The notes: generated from the sequence alone by a model not told the origin. Counted from the stretch's first letter, positions 18,934 through 29,026 are shown. The stretch is 64,000 nt of DNA from Streptococcus pneumoniae (GCF_001457635.1 NZ_LN831051.1:1922001-1986000), one strand, 5' to 3'. Program-made: numbers and translations.

Positions 18934-18962
18934 AAAATATCATTTTTATTATTTGTTGTCAA
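18934..18962 (-). promoter_or_regulatory. Promoter of the bacteriocin cluster
   Basis: Minus strand TTGACA, 17 bp, TATTTT, about 95 bp before the bacteriocin ATG. The surrounding DNA to about 19170 is AT-rich with no convincing gene. Confidence 0.65.
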
Positions 18963-19177
18963 AGAAAAAATCGAATTTTTTAGATATTTTACTACATTGC
19001 CTCTATGAATAATATTATATAGTAGTTTTATTTTAAAATAATATGCAACCAGTACTAACCAAATATAAAATAGATGCCATTAACGAATTTTATTCAAGTT
19101 TTTCCCATTCATACTATCCAAGCAAAAGAGATGATGTTATAGTACAAAACAATTCAAACTATTGTAAAATTCCTAGC

Positions 19178-19206
19178 AAAAAAGAGAGCCAAAACTCTCT
19201 TTTTTA
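19178..19206. terminator. Terminator of typA/DUF3165 unit
   Basis: AAAAAAGAGAG, CCAAAA loop, CTCTCTTTTTT: symmetric, so usable from both directions. It overlaps the last codons of the gene at 19204-19458. Confidence 0.75.
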
Positions 19207-19458
19207 TCTTCTTTTACTTTTTTTGACTGGCATGAGTGTAATGTCTCTAACACTAAAGTAAGCTAGGATCAACATGGCTATTGCTAGGAATATTTCTGTT
19301 GGTAATTGAAAAATTTTCAGAAAAGATAGAACCAATAAAATCAAGAGTGCCACTAAAATACATACCATAGCGACGATATTGACTGTCCCTTTAATGCTTT
19401 CTGGTGTCGCAAATACATAGAGTAGGAGCAGTAAAATTCCTAGGACTAAATAGACCAT
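19204..19458 (-). CDS. Small membrane protein, DUF3165-like
   Basis: 84 aa with three hydrophobic stretches (LGILLLLLYVFA, VNIVAMVCILVALLILLVLSFL, IFLAIAMLILAYFSV) and a basic C-terminus KKSKRR. It resembles the DUF3165 small membrane proteins found after typA in streptococci. Function unknown. It starts 19 bp downstream of typA and is probably cotranscribed. Confidence 0.75.
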   Translation of the reverse strand: MVYLVLGILLLLLYVFATPESIKGTVNIVAMVCILVALLILLVLSFLKIFQLPTEIFLAIAMLILAYFSVRDITLMPVKKSKRR

Positions 19459-19477
19459 CTTTCTCTCTTTCTAGCTC

Positions 19478-21319
19478 TTATTCAGCTGATTTTTTCTTCT
19501 TGTTAGCTTTCTCACGCTCTGCTTTGTTAAGGATTTGTTTACGCAAACGGATAGACTCAGGCGTTACTTCCATGTACTCATCGTCGTTCAAGAACTCAAG
19601 AGACTCTTCAAGTGTCAAGATACGAGGCGTCTTGATAACAGCTGTTTGGTCCTTAGTAGCTGAACGAACGTTGGTCATTTGTTTTGCCTTCGTGATGTTA
19701 ACTGTCAAGTCATTTTCACGAGAGTTTTCACCGATGATCATTCCTTCATAAACCTCAGTACCTGGGTTGACAAAGATCGTACCACGTTCTTCGATAGACA
19801 TGATTGAGTAAGTTGTAGCCTTACCAGCATCGATAGAAACAAGGGCACCACGGTGACGTCCACCAATTTCCCCTGGAATCAATGGCAAGTATTGGTCGAA
19901 GGTATGGTTCATGATACCGTAACCACGAGTCATTGACAAGAACTCAGTTGAGTATCCAATCAAACCACGCGCTGGAACAAGGAAGACCAAACGAGTTTGA
20001 CCATTACCAGTTGAAATCATATCCAACATTTCACCTTTACGTTCAGAAAGGCTTTGGATAACAGACCCTTGGTATTCTTCTGGAGTGTCGATTTGTACAC
20101 GTTCAAATGGTTCACATTTAACACCGTCGATTTCTTTTACGATAACTTCTGGACGAGATACTTGAAGTTCATAGCCCTCACGACGCATTGTTTCGATAAG
20201 GATTGACAAGTGCAATTCTCCACGTCCTGAAACAGTCCATTTATCTGGTGAATCAGTTGGGTCAACACGAAGGGAAACGTCTGTTTGCAATTCTGCCTGC
20301 AAGCGTTCTTCCACCTTACGAGAAGTTACCCATTTACCTTCTTTACCAGCAAATGGTGAGTTGTTGACCAAGAAAGTCATTTGAAGAGTTGGCTCATCGA
20401 TGTGTAGGATTGGAAGAGCTTCTACTGCATCTGTCGGAGTGATGGTTTCACCGACAAAGATGTCTTCCATACCTGAAACGGCAATCAAGTCACCCGCTTT
20501 GGCTTCTTGGATTTCACGACGTTCCAAACCAAAGAAACCGAAGAGTTTTGTAACACGGAAGTTTTTAGTTGTACCGTCAAGTTTAGAAAGGGTAACTTGG
20601 TCCCCAACCTTAACTGTACCACGGAAGACACGACCGATACCGATACGTCCAACGAAGTCATTGTAGTCCAAAAGTGACACTTGGAACTGCAAAGGCTCAT
20701 CTGAGTTATCTACTGGAGCTGGGATATGGTCGATAATCGTGTCAAAGATTGGTGCCATAGTCGCTTCTTGGTCAGCTGGATCATCTGACAATGAAGAAGT
20801 TCCGTTGATCGCTGAAGCATAAACCACTGGGAAATCAAGCTGGTCGTCATCTGCACCAAGCTCGATGAAAAGTTCCAAGACTTCATCCACTACTTCTGCT
20901 GGACGAGCTGATGGCTTATCGATTTTGTTAACAACCACGATTGGGACAAGGTCTTGTTCCAAGGCTTTTTTCAATACGAAACGAGTTTGTGGCATGGTTC
21001 CTTCATAGGCATCTACGACCAAGACAACACCGTCAACCATTTTCATGATACGCTCAACTTCTCCACCAAAGTCCGCGTGTCCTGGTGTGTCCATAATGTT
21101 GATACGAGTTCCGTTGTAAGCAACGGCAGTGTTTTTAGCAAGGATGGTAATCCCACGCTCTTTTTCGATATCGTTTGAGTCCATAGCACGCTCTGCCAAT
21201 TCAGTACGTGCATCAAGCGTTTCTGATTGTTTCAATAATTCGTCAACCAGGGTTGTTTTACCGTGGTCAACGTGGGCGATAATCGCAATGTTACGGATAT
21301 CTTCTCTTAATTTTGTCAT
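19478..21319 (-). CDS. typA: Ribosome-binding GTPase TypA/BipA
   Basis: Translational GTPase that helps 50S assembly and growth under stress. I start it at ATG 21319 ([20 protein letters not shown]), which has AGAGGAAATC upstream, giving 613 aa, the family length. G1 [10 protein letters not shown]2 region ERGITI, G3 [11 protein letters not shown]4 NKIDK, EF-G-like domains and the TypA-specific C-terminus ([18 protein letters not shown]) are visible. Confidence 0.96.
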   Translation of the reverse strand: MTKLREDIRNIAIIAHVDHGKTTLVDELLKQSETLDARTELAERAMDSNDIEKERGITILAKNTAVAYNGTRINIMDTPGHADFGGEVERIMKMVDGVVLVVDAYEGTMPQTRFVLKKALEQDLVPIVVVNKIDKPSARPAEVVDEVLELFIELGADDDQLDFPVVYASAINGTSSLSDDPADQEATMAPIFDTIIDHIPAPVDNSDEPLQFQVSLLDYNDFVGRIGIGRVFRGTVKVGDQVTLSKLDGTTKNFRVTKLFGFFGLERREIQEAKAGDLIAVSGMEDIFVGETITPTDAVEALPILHIDEPTLQMTFLVNNSPFAGKEGKWVTSRKVEERLQAELQTDVSLRVDPTDSPDKWTVSGRGELHLSILIETMRREGYELQVSRPEVIVKEIDGVKCEPFERVQIDTPEEYQGSVIQSLSERKGEMLDMISTGNGQTRLVFLVPARGLIGYSTEFLSMTRGYGIMNHTFDQYLPLIPGEIGGRHRGALVSIDAGKATTYSIMSIEERGTIFVNPGTEVYEGMIIGENSRENDLTVNITKAKQMTNVRSATKDQTAVIKTPRILTLEESLEFLNDDEYMEVTPESIRLRKQILNKAEREKANKKKKSAE

Positions 21320-21462
21320 GATTTCCTCTATAATATTCAAAATTTATTTTCTAACTGAACGATTATACCATAATTTCAAATAAATAACATAACTCAAGCA
21401 AGTGTAAATGTTTTCACTCCGCTTTTCTTTTCACGTCAAGCCTTTTCAAAGCAAGCGACTTA

Positions 21463-21480
21463 TGATAAGATAGGCACAGT
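21463..21480 (+). promoter_or_regulatory. Extended -10 promoter right at the rsuA start
   Basis: TG-A-TAAGAT ends nine bases before the ATG, with a possible -35 TTTTCA at 17 bp. There is no Shine-Dalgarno between it and the ATG, so transcription would start within one or two bases of the ATG (leaderless). Confidence 0.55.
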
Positions 21481-22206
21481 ATGCGTTTAGATAATTTATT
21501 AGCCCAAGAAAAAGTTAGCCGAAAGGCCATGAAGCAAGCACTCCTCAGAGGGGAAATTCTAGTCGATGGTTGCCCAGCCCGCTCCCTAGCTCAAAATATC
21601 GATACAGGACTACAAGAACTCCTTTTTCAGGATCGAATCATTCAAGGCTATGAACACACCTATCTTATGCTTCATAAACCTGCTGGTGTCGTTACAGCCA
21701 ACAAAGACAAGGAACTTCCGACCGTCATGGACTTGCTTCCATCTGACATCCAGTCTGACAAGCTCTATGCCGTCGGCCGACTGGACCGAGATACAACAGG
21801 ACTCCTTCTCTTGACCGATAACGGTCCCTTGGGCTTCCAACTCCTCCATCCCCAATATCATGTCGATAAGACTTATCAAGTTGAGGTTAATGGACTTCTA
21901 ACACCTGACCATATCCAAACCTTTCAAAAAGGAATTGTCTTTTTAGATGGCACTATCTGTAAACCTGCAAGACTAGAGATTCTATCAGCAAGTCCTTCCC
22001 TCAGTCAAGCCTCTATCACCATTTCAGAAGGAAAATTTCATCAAATCAAGAAAATGTTCCTCTCGGTTGGTGTTAAGGTGACTAACCTCAAGAGAATCCA
22101 ATTTGGGGACTTCACATTGAACCCAGATTTAGCAGAAGGTAACTACCACCCTTTGAACCAAAAAGAGTTACAAATCATTAAAAACTATTTAGAGATGAGT
22201 CGATAA
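21481..22206 (+). CDS. rsuA: 16S rRNA pseudouridine synthase RsuA family
   Basis: 241 aa. N-terminal S4 RNA-binding domain (MRLDNLLAQEKVSRKAMKQA) and the catalytic motif GRLDRDTTGLLLLT (about 98-111) with the essential Asp. The later KTYQVEV and GKFHQIKKMF segments are typical of RsuA/RluB/E/F enzymes. It converts a uridine in 16S rRNA to pseudouridine (516 in E. coli). It is divergent from typA and appears to have no 5' untranslated leader. Confidence 0.93.
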   Translation: MRLDNLLAQEKVSRKAMKQALLRGEILVDGCPARSLAQNIDTGLQELLFQDRIIQGYEHTYLMLHKPAGVVTANKDKELPTVMDLLPSDIQSDKLYAVGRLDRDTTGLLLLTDNGPLGFQLLHPQYHVDKTYQVEVNGLLTPDHIQTFQKGIVFLDGTICKPARLEILSASPSLSQASITISEGKFHQIKKMFLSVGVKVTNLKRIQFGDFTLNPDLAEGNYHPLNQKELQIIKNYLEMSR

Positions 22207-22212
22207 AACAAA

Positions 22213-22238
22213 AAAAGCTTTAAAACTAAAGCTTTTTT
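22213..22238 (+). terminator. Terminator of rsuA
   Basis: AAAAAGCTTT AAAACT AAAGCTTTTTT, seven bases after the stop. The symmetric sequence may serve the convergent gene too. Confidence 0.85.
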
Positions 22239-22245
22239 CTTTTAT

Positions 22246-22473
22246 TTACCGAAAAATTAAGGCGATTGCTACAATCCAGTTAACTACAGAAATCACAATT
22301 CCTAAGATATTAAGAATCTTTTCTATTTTATAGTCTAATTGTGACTCTTTTTGGTATGAAATAGCCAAGACCAATCCTATGATACCCAAAATCAGGCCTA
22401 CAATTGGAAATAACAAACCAAGAATAATCGACAAGATACCCACAAAAAGTGGATTTTTCTTCTTTTCTTTCAT
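22246..22473 (-). CDS. Small membrane protein (DUF4190-like)
   Basis: 75 aa: a basic N-terminus MKEKKKNPLF and two hydrophobic hairpin segments (GILSIILGLLFPIVGLILGII and IVISVVNWIVAIALIF). The repeated small-hydrophobic plus Gly pattern resembles DUF4190 membrane proteins. Function unknown. Confidence 0.7.
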   Translation of the reverse strand: MKEKKKNPLFVGILSIILGLLFPIVGLILGIIGLVLAISYQKESQLDYKIEKILNILGIVISVVNWIVAIALIFR

Positions 22474-22561
22474 GTTCTAAGAACTCTTTAAATTTTATAC
22501 AAATTAATTATACTATAAAACAATAGCTTCATTCTATCATTCGACTAATTTGGAAATAAGG

Positions 22562-22942
22562 TTAGCTAGTCTTCACTTTCCCTTTCCAAGAATCCAAGCC
22601 ATAAGAAAGGATATAAATCTCAGAAAAACCTTGTTTTTTCAAGTAAAGAGCTGCATTTGTAACTCGTTGCGCACGTTGGTTTTCGTAGAGAAGGACAGGT
22701 TTATCTTTACGAAGGGCTGCAAGACTAGTTTTCAACTGACTTGAAGGAATATTGCGTGCACCAAGGATATGTTTTCTGTGGAATTCTGCTGGGTCGCGCA
22801 AATCAATCAATTGACCCGTACGAATCAAGGCTTCAAACTCCTCATTGTCCACAATTTTAGCCGCACGGCGAATACGAAGATAGTTAAAGCCCATCCACGC
22901 CAACATTGCTAGTATAAGTGCCCACAAAATCCAAGTAACCAT
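22562..22942 (-). CDS. Rhodanese-like domain protein, membrane anchored
   Basis: 126 aa: an N-terminal membrane helix (MVTWILWALILAMLAWMGF) followed by a rhodanese fold (LIDLRDPAEFHRKHILGARN at about 47-66). The active-site loop, which should begin with cysteine, reads LLYENQRAQRV, so the catalytic Cys is absent and sulfurtransferase activity is unlikely. The ATG overlaps the last bases of the upstream YqgQ-like gene. Confidence 0.88.
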   Translation of the reverse strand: MVTWILWALILAMLAWMGFNYLRIRRAAKIVDNEEFEALIRTGQLIDLRDPAEFHRKHILGARNIPSSQLKTSLAALRKDKPVLLYENQRAQRVTNAALYLKKQGFSEIYILSYGLDSWKGKVKTS

Positions 22943-23163
22943 TAGTTCTTTTCTCCATTTTTCTCAATATAATCCAATTCTACCTTGTGCTCTCTGCGAA
23001 GAACTGCTTCTGCCTCTAGATAGTCTAATTTATCCATCAACCCTGCATCGTAAATCCGAGATAGTTCCAACTTCATCAGTTCAATATCATATAAGCGTTT
23101 TCCCATGTAAACAATAATACCAAATCGTTTGAGGAATTGCTGCACATCATAGAATGTTTTCAT
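22942..23163 (-). CDS. YqgQ family small protein (DUF910)
   Basis: 73 aa if started at ATG 23163 (MKTFYDVQQFLKRFGIIVYM); an ATG three codons upstream is also possible. The family signature VQQFLKRFGIIVYMGKRLYDIELM is clear. YqgQ-type proteins are small helical bundles, possibly nucleic-acid binding; function unknown. Coupled to the rhodanese gene by overlap. Confidence 0.85.
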   Translation of the reverse strand: MKTFYDVQQFLKRFGIIVYMGKRLYDIELMKLELSRIYDAGLMDKLDYLEAEAVLRREHKVELDYIEKNGEKN

Positions 23164-23259
23164 AAGACTCATTCTAGCAAAATTTTGTGTTTTTTTCAAG
23201 AAGAGACTCACACAATGCTCCTTATTTTCCTATCTTCTTTAGCGATTCTAAGGCAAGTA

Positions 23260-23274
23260 TGGTACAATAAAAAC
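23260..23274 (+). promoter_or_regulatory. Extended -10 promoter right at the LysR gene start
   Basis: TG-G-TACAAT (hexamer 23263-23268) followed by only AAAAAC before the ATG. There is no ribosome-binding site. The expected +1 falls on the A of the ATG. Confidence 0.6.
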
Positions 23275-24183
23275 ATGAGAATTCAACAATTACATTATAT
23301 TATCAAAATCGTCGAAACTGGCTCCATGAATGAGGCAGCCAAGCAACTCTTTATCACTCAGCCAAGTCTCTCCAATGCAGTGCGAGATTTGGAAAATGAA
23401 ATGGGCATTGAGATCTTTATCCGCAATCCCAAGGGAATCACCTTGACCCGTGATGGGATGGAGTTTCTCTCTTATGCCCGTCAGGTTGTCGAGCAGACCC
23501 AGCTTCTGGAGGAACGCTATAAAAATCCTGTCGCCCACCGCGAACTCTTTAGCGTTTCGTCTCAACACTATGCCTTTGTGGTCAATGCCTTTGTCTCTTT
23601 GCTCAAGAAAAGCGATATGGAGAAATACGAACTCTTCCTTCGTGAAACTCGGACTTGGGAGATTATCGACGACGTCAAGAACTTCCGCAGTGAGGTCGGG
23701 GTCCTCTTCTTAAACAGTTACAACCGTGATGTTTTAACCAAGATGCTGGATGACAATCACCTGCTAGCCCACCATCTCTTCACAGCGCAACCGCATATCT
23801 TTGTCAGCAAGACCAACCCTCTGGCAAAGAAAGACAAGGTGAAACTGTCTGATTTGGAGAATTTCCCTTACCTCAGCTATGACCAAGGGACGCACAACTC
23901 CTTCTACTTTTCAGAAGAGATTCTTTCTCAGGAACACCACAAGAAATCCATTGTGGTCAGTGACCGTGCCACCCTCTTTAATCTCTTGATTGGTTTGGAT
24001 GGTTATACCATTGCGACAGGGATTTTGAACAGCAACCTAAACGGAGACAATATCGTTTCTATCCCACTGGATATTGATGACCCGATTGAGCTGGTCTATA
24101 TCCAGCATGAGAAAACCAGCCTATCTAAGATGGGCGAACGCTTTATCGACTATCTACTAGAAGAAGTTCAGTTTGATAGTTGA
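23275..24183 (+). CDS. LysR-family transcriptional regulator
   Basis: 302 aa from ATG 23275 (MRIQQLHYIIKIVETGSMNE); upstream codons in the same frame lie in the promoter. N-terminal winged HTH (AAKQLFITQPSLSNAVRDLE, about 19-38) and a C-terminal periplasmic-binding-like effector domain. The N-terminus resembles the CpsY/MtaR-type LysR regulators of streptococci (methionine or oxidative-stress related), but I cannot assign the effector. Divergently transcribed from the yqgQ-rhodanese pair. Confidence 0.9.
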   Translation: MRIQQLHYIIKIVETGSMNEAAKQLFITQPSLSNAVRDLENEMGIEIFIRNPKGITLTRDGMEFLSYARQVVEQTQLLEERYKNPVAHRELFSVSSQHYAFVVNAFVSLLKKSDMEKYELFLRETRTWEIIDDVKNFRSEVGVLFLNSYNRDVLTKMLDDNHLLAHHLFTAQPHIFVSKTNPLAKKDKVKLSDLENFPYLSYDQGTHNSFYFSEEILSQEHHKKSIVVSDRATLFNLLIGLDGYTIATGILNSNLNGDNIVSIPLDIDDPIELVYIQHEKTSLSKMGERFIDYLLEEVQFDS

Positions 24184-24190
24184 GAAATGA

Positions 24191-24238
24191 TAAGAACCAA
24201 TATGTAGGCTAGCAACAACCTGCACATTGGTTCTTTTT
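24191..24238. terminator. Bidirectional terminator between LysR and SDR genes
   Basis: AAGAACCAATATGTAGG, loop, CCTGCACATTGGTTCTT then TTT, between convergent genes. Confidence 0.8.
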
Positions 24239-24992
24239 ACTTATAATTAAAAGTTTCCCCTGCCAACTTATCAGCTAGCTTGGGAAAGAGAGTATAAAAC
24301 TTATGGGCTAGGTTCAACAAAATCGGGAGATTGAGTTCTCGTTTATTTTTGCCTATAATCTTGACAATCTTTTTAGCCACTGCATCTGCCTCTAAGAGGA
24401 AGCGGTCAACCGATTTAAGATAAGTTCCATCTGGGTCAGCTTGGTCAAAAAATCCTGTTCGGATTGGACCTGGATTGACTGTTGTCACATAGACTCCATA
24501 GGGCATAAGTTCGAGTCGCAGAGCATTTGAAAAACCAATAGCCGCAAACTTGGTCGCTGAGTAAAGACTAGACTTGCCAGTAGCTATTAGACCTGCCATG
24601 CTGACGATGTTGATGATATGCCCTTTGCTGCTTTCCTTCATACGAGCCGCAAGGTGACGAGACAGATTCATCAGGGCAAAGGTATTGACCTCAAACATCT
24701 GGTGAATATCTTTATCAGCAATCTGGTCAAATCCCTCAAAAATCCCGTAACCAGCGTTGTTAATCAAGACATCAATCTTGCCATAGCGGAGATAAAGATC
24801 AGTTACCAGAGCTTCTAGGGCTGAATCGTCGGTAATATCAATTTCAATCAATTCTGCATGGGAATAATTTCCGTAGAGTTGGGCTAATTTTTCCTTATTT
24901 CTACCAAGCAAGATGAGTTGGTCATTGGGCAGGAGTTTGACCATTTCTTGAGCTAGACCACCGCTAGCTCCGGTAATGAGAATAGTAGGCAT
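24237..24992 (-). CDS. Short-chain dehydrogenase/reductase
   Basis: 251 aa NAD(P)-dependent oxidoreductase. Rossmann glycine motif ITGASGGLAQEM (about 5-16), NNAG (about 87-90), catalytic Ser in IINIVSMAG (about 137) and YSATK (about 150-154) are present. Substrate unknown. It is the last gene of the miaA-hflX-orf-rnz-SDR run, 20 bp after rnz. Confidence 0.92.
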   Translation of the reverse strand: MPTILITGASGGLAQEMVKLLPNDQLILLGRNKEKLAQLYGNYSHAELIEIDITDDSALEALVTDLYLRYGKIDVLINNAGYGIFEGFDQIADKDIHQMFEVNTFALMNLSRHLAARMKESSKGHIINIVSMAGLIATGKSSLYSATKFAAIGFSNALRLELMPYGVYVTTVNPGPIRTGFFDQADPDGTYLKSVDRFLLEADAVAKKIVKIIGKNKRELNLPILLNLAHKFYTLFPKLADKLAGETFNYK

Positions 24993-25012
24993 ACTTATCC
25001 TTTCTGTGACTG

Positions 25013-25942
25013 CTAGATTTCCACTTCTTCCAAGTCTTTGACCACATGGACATTTTCAAAAATTGTGGCAGCGTCCTTCTTGAGTTTGCTTATATCTTTT
25101 GAGAGGAAACGGGCACTGATATGGTTGAGTAGGAGGCGTTTGGCACCTGCTTCTACCGCTACTTGTGCAGCTTGCATATTAGTTGAGTGACCATGGTTAC
25201 GAGCAATTTTTTCATCACCCTTGCCATAAGTGGACTCATGAACTAGGACATCTGCATTGACAGCCAGACGCACACTGGCATCCGTTTTTCGAGTGTCTCC
25301 TAAAATAGTGATAATCTTACCTGGACGTGGCGCTGAGATATAGTCTGCTGCCTTGATTTCAGTTCCGTCTTCCAAAACAAGATCCTGGCCGTTTTTGATT
25401 TTACCAAAAAGCGGGCCGAACGGAACACCAGCAGCCTTGAGTTTTTCAGCATCCAGCGTCCCTTCTAGATCCTTTTGCATGACACGATAGCCAACACAGA
25501 AAATAGTGTGGTCCAGCTCCTCTGCATACACAGTGAATTTATCGGTTTCAAGAATTTTACCCAGAGAATCTTGGTCAAACTCATGGAAATGAATGCGGTA
25601 GGGCAGACGAGAACCTGACACACGAAGGCTGGTTAAGACAAATGACTTGATTCCTTGAGGTCCGTAGATTTCCAAATCTGTCTGCTCTTCATTGGCCTGA
25701 AAGGCACGGCTAGAAAGGAAACCTGGCAAACCAAAAATGTGGTCTCCATGCAGATGGGTAATAAAGATTTTGCTGACCTTACGTGGTCGAATTGTGGTTT
25801 CCAGAATGCGATTTTGCGTACCTTCTCCACAGTCAAAGAGCCAAACTTCGTTAATCTCGTCCAAAAGTTTCAGGGCGAGACTTGAAACGTTGCGGGCTTT
25901 AGAGGGCTGACCAGCCCCCGTTCCTAAAAATTGAATATCCAT
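25013..25942 (-). CDS. rnz: Ribonuclease Z
   Basis: 309 aa tRNA 3'-processing endonuclease of the metallo-beta-lactamase fold. Zn motif [13 protein letters not shown] (about 62-74), [12 protein letters not shown] with the Asp ligand and [11 protein letters not shown] are seen. The N-terminal [20 protein letters not shown] is the standard RNase Z start. Part of a compact RNA-metabolism operon. Confidence 0.96.
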
Positions 25943-25956
25943 TCGATACTTTCTAA

Positions 25957-26580
25957 TTAATCAATATATAACATGGCTGTGCGGTTTTCCGATCGGAAAT
26001 AGCGTTTGCCAGAAAAAGCAGCAGCTTCTTGCAATAAATCCTCTTGGCTGTAGCCTTTGAGACGTTTTCGACCATCAGCCAATCTTTCCAAATCAGTCAA
26101 AGCTGTGAGACTTTCTAGGCTGACAACTTCCTCGTCCTTGACAGGTTTCATGTAAATCTTACCAGACTCTTCAAAGACTAATTGATGGGAGAAAATTTGC
26201 GCAATTTCAAAGAGCAAGTCATCCGAGATTTTCTCCTCATTTTCAGAGAAAATCCGACCAAGGCCGTCACTCTCATAACAAAAACCAAAGGATTTACCAG
26301 ACAGATTAAGCCGAATAAAAGGCTTATTTTCTAGGGTGAAACTTGGCTCAGTATTGTAAAGATTCAGTTCCTGACTGAGTTCTGCAAAATAATCCGTCGC
26401 AGCCTGAGGACTTTTTTTCTGATAGAGTTCTGCAAAGTAGGCATTAACAACACTTGGCGGAGGTGTAATAAGTGTTAACTGCTCCTGCTCTGTTTTACCA
26501 GCTAGAAGCTGATCCAGATAGACCTTGTCCAGACTTGTATAACCTCCATACTTTAGAGCCAAAGTTTTAATATCAGTCAT
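25957..26580 (-). CDS. Conserved hypothetical protein between hflX and rnz
   Basis: 207 aa, soluble, acidic, no signal peptide. I recognise no catalytic motif. The C-terminal end [17 protein letters not shown] and [18 protein letters not shown] at the start are conserved in streptococcal homologues as far as I recall. It overlaps hflX by 8 bp and precedes rnz by 14 bp, so it is translationally coupled into the tRNA/ribosome operon. Confidence 0.8.
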
Positions 26581-27811
26581 AAAATTCTTCTAACCTCCAT
26601 TTATTTTTCTCGGAAATGTAGCCTGTAATCACTTCGCCGTCTTCCTGATAATCACGTTCTTCCAGAATTGCAACACTCTCTAAATCATGAATCTTGTAGG
26701 ACTTTGAAAAAGGCACTCGCAGGGTAAATGCTTCAAAAATTTCCTTAATCTTATCTAGCAATAATGCTTGCAAGTTTTCACGACTGTCCTCAGACTTGGC
26801 AGAAATGAGGGTATATGGCGTTTGGGTAGGCGTGAAATCCTCCACCAAATCCGCTTTATTATAAAGCGTCAAGTGAGGAATATCTTCCATGTCCAGGTCT
26901 TTCATGATGGAGAGAACCGTTTTTTCATGCTCCTCGTGGTAAGGATTGCTAGCATCGATAACATGAACCAGAAGGTCCACATGCTTGCTTTCTTCCAAGG
27001 TTGACTTGAAACTGGACACCAACTCTGTCGGCAAATCTTGGATAAAGCCAACGGTATCTGTCAAAGTTACTTGGAGATTGCCTCCCAGATGAATACTCTT
27101 GGTTGTCGCATCCAGAGTCGCAAAGAGCTCATCTGCTTCATACTGGGTCTTACTGGTCAAGATGTTCATGATAGTTGATTTCCCAGCATTAGTATAACCA
27201 ATCAAACCAATCTTAAAAGTGCTAGACTCCAAACGTTTTTCTCTGACAGTCGCACGATTTTTCTCAACCACCTTGAGCTGGCGCTCGATATCCGTGATTT
27301 GATTGCGAACGCTACGACGGTTCAGCTCCAGTTGGCTTTCACCAGGACCACGGGAACCAATTCCCCCTGCCTGACGGCTGAGCATAATCCCCTGACCAAC
27401 CAAGCGAGGCAAGAGGTATTTGAGTTGGGCTAGGTGGACTTGGAGCTTCCCTTCATGGCTTCGAGCCCGCATGGCAAAGATATCCAAAATCAACTGCATA
27501 CGGTCAATGACCTTAACACCGAGAACTTCCTCTAGATTGACATTCTGCCTTGGGGTCAGACGGTTGTTGACGATGACAGTAGTGATTTCTTCTGCATCCA
27601 CCATAAGCGCAATCTCTTCCAACTTACCAGAGCCGACGAAGGTCTTGGAATCATATTTTTCACGTTTTTGTCTGTAGCTATCTACAACGACTGCCCCTGC
27701 CGTTTTCGCTAAACTAGCCAATTCTTCCATGGAGAGGTCAAAACTGTCCATACCCTGCAATTCCACACCAATCAGCAGGACTCGCTCCTCTTTTTTCTCC
27801 GTTTCAATCAT
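26573..27811 (-). CDS. hflX: Ribosome-splitting GTPase HflX
   Basis: 412 aa. An N-terminal HflX-specific domain ([20 protein letters not shown], about 42-61) and glycine-rich [14 protein letters not shown] (about 155-168), then the G domain with G1 GYTNAGKST (about 210), G3 DTVGFI and G4 NKAD. It splits stalled ribosomes. Overlaps miaA by 8 bp upstream. Confidence 0.96.
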   Translation of the reverse strand: MIETEKKEERVLLIGVELQGMDSFDLSMEELASLAKTAGAVVVDSYRQKREKYDSKTFVGSGKLEEIALMVDAEEITTVIVNNRLTPRQNVNLEEVLGVKVIDRMQLILDIFAMRARSHEGKLQVHLAQLKYLLPRLVGQGIMLSRQAGGIGSRGPGESQLELNRRSVRNQITDIERQLKVVEKNRATVREKRLESSTFKIGLIGYTNAGKSTIMNILTSKTQYEADELFATLDATTKSIHLGGNLQVTLTDTVGFIQDLPTELVSSFKSTLEESKHVDLLVHVIDASNPYHEEHEKTVLSIMKDLDMEDIPHLTLYNKADLVEDFTPTQTPYTLISAKSEDSRENLQALLLDKIKEIFEAFTLRVPFSKSYKIHDLESVAILEERDYQEDGEVITGYISEKNKWRLEEFYD

Positions 27812-28688
27812 CTAAAAACTCCTCTATCTGGCTTAAAATGCGGTCTTGTACACCAGATTCTCCAATCTGATAAAAGGTGACCTGCATGCGATTACGGAAC
27901 CAGGTCAGCTGACGCTTGGCAAAACGACGGGTCGCCTGTTTAAGACTCTCACGAGCTTCCTCAAAGGTCTGCTCTCCACGGAAATAAGGAAAGAGTTCCT
28001 TATAGCCAATTCCTTTAGCAGCCTGTACATTAGGGGAATGGTCAAACAGCCACTTGGCCTCATCCAAAAGCCCAGCCTCAAACATCAAATCCACTCGGTG
28101 GTTGATACGCTCATAAAGTTGACTACGTTCATCATCCAAGCAGATAATCAGCGGTTCATACAAAATCTCTTGATTTTCCAAATCCTGACCAAAATGGGCA
28201 ATTTCTAAGGCACGCATAGCACGACGACGATTAAACTGGGGAATCTCAAGGCCTGCTTGCTCCACCAAATGGGCTAATTCCTCATCTGAATATGGCTCCA
28301 AACTAGCTCGATAAGCTAAAATCTCCTCATGAGGAGTCTCCCCACCTAGGTGGTAACCTTCTAGCAAGCTCTGGATATAAAGTCCAGTCCCACCGGCGAT
28401 AATGGCTAGCTTGCCACGGCTGTGAATATCCTCAATAGTCATCTTAGCTTCTGAAACAAAATCAAAAGCCGAGTAAGACTCGGTTATCTCTCTAACATCG
28501 ATTAAATGATGAGGAACAGCTGCCTGCTCTTCTGGACTAGCCTTGGCCGTCCCAATATCAAGTCCTCGATAGACTTGTTGGCTATCTCCACTAACCACTT
28601 CGCCATTAAAGCACTTTGCAACTTCAATAGCTAGAGCCGTCTTTCCAACAGCAGTCGGTCCAACAATCACAATTATTTTTGTTTTCAT
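27804..28688 (-). CDS. miaA: tRNA dimethylallyltransferase
   Basis: 294 aa from ATG 28688 ([20 protein letters not shown]), which has AAGGAAAAAAG upstream. Adds a dimethylallyl group to A37 of tRNAs reading UNN codons. P-loop [25 protein letters not shown] and GGTGLYI are visible. First gene of the operon. Confidence 0.96.
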   Translation of the reverse strand: MKTKIIVIVGPTAVGKTALAIEVAKCFNGEVVSGDSQQVYRGLDIGTAKASPEEQAAVPHHLIDVREITESYSAFDFVSEAKMTIEDIHSRGKLAIIAGGTGLYIQSLLEGYHLGGETPHEEILAYRASLEPYSDEELAHLVEQAGLEIPQFNRRRAMRALEIAHFGQDLENQEILYEPLIICLDDERSQLYERINHRVDLMFEAGLLDEAKWLFDHSPNVQAAKGIGYKELFPYFRGEQTFEEARESLKQATRRFAKRQLTWFRNRMQVTFYQIGESGVQDRILSQIEEFLDD

Positions 28689-28808
28689 CTTTTTTCCTTG
28701 AAAAATTCCCATTTTTTCGTTACTATTATTATAACACAAAAAGGTCAGTCAGAAAAATGTGACCTCTTGAGGAGGCTGGCTGATTGAGAATATAAAGGAG
28801 GAAGACTC

Positions 28809-28979
28809 ATGGCTAAAGGATTCGCTAAAGGTCTTGTAACAGGTGTCGCAGGAACTGTCGCTGCCGTTGCAGGTGCAGTATACGCATTTAAAAAGAAAGT
28901 AATCGAACCAGAAGAGCAAAAAGCAGCTTTCATCGAAGAAAACCGTAAAAAAGCAGCTCGTCGCCGCGTATCACGTTAA
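28809..28979 (+). CDS. DUF3042 small protein
   Basis: 56 aa with a strong AAAGGAGGAAGACTC ribosome-binding site. N-terminus MAKGFAKGLVTGVAGTVAAV is a Gly/Ala-rich hydrophobic helix, followed by a strongly basic C-terminus (ENRKKAARRRVSR). This matches the DUF3042 family of lactic bacteria; function unknown. It stands alone on the plus strand between miaA and thyA and has its own terminator. Confidence 0.88.
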   Translation: MAKGFAKGLVTGVAGTVAAVAGAVYAFKKKVIEPEEQKAAFIEENRKKAARRRVSR

Positions 28980-28983
28980 GAAA

Positions 28984-29018
28984 CAAAAGAAGTTGGGATT
29001 ATTCTCAACTTCTTTTTT
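28984..29018 (+). terminator. Terminator of the DUF3042 gene
   Basis: GAAGTTGGGA TTAT TCTCAACTTC TTTTTT, directly after the stop. Confidence 0.88.
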
Positions 29019-29026
29019 CTATTCTT

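Noticed and set aside
19043..19261. Plus-strand 72-codon frame between the bacteriocin promoter and typA unit
   Set aside because: No ribosome-binding site, runs through the bidirectional terminator and into the opposite-strand DUF3165 gene; residue composition follows AT-rich noncoding DNA.
28745..28933. Minus-strand 62-codon frame near miaA
   Set aside because: Antisense to the DUF3042 gene on the plus strand, which has a strong ribosome-binding site and terminator.
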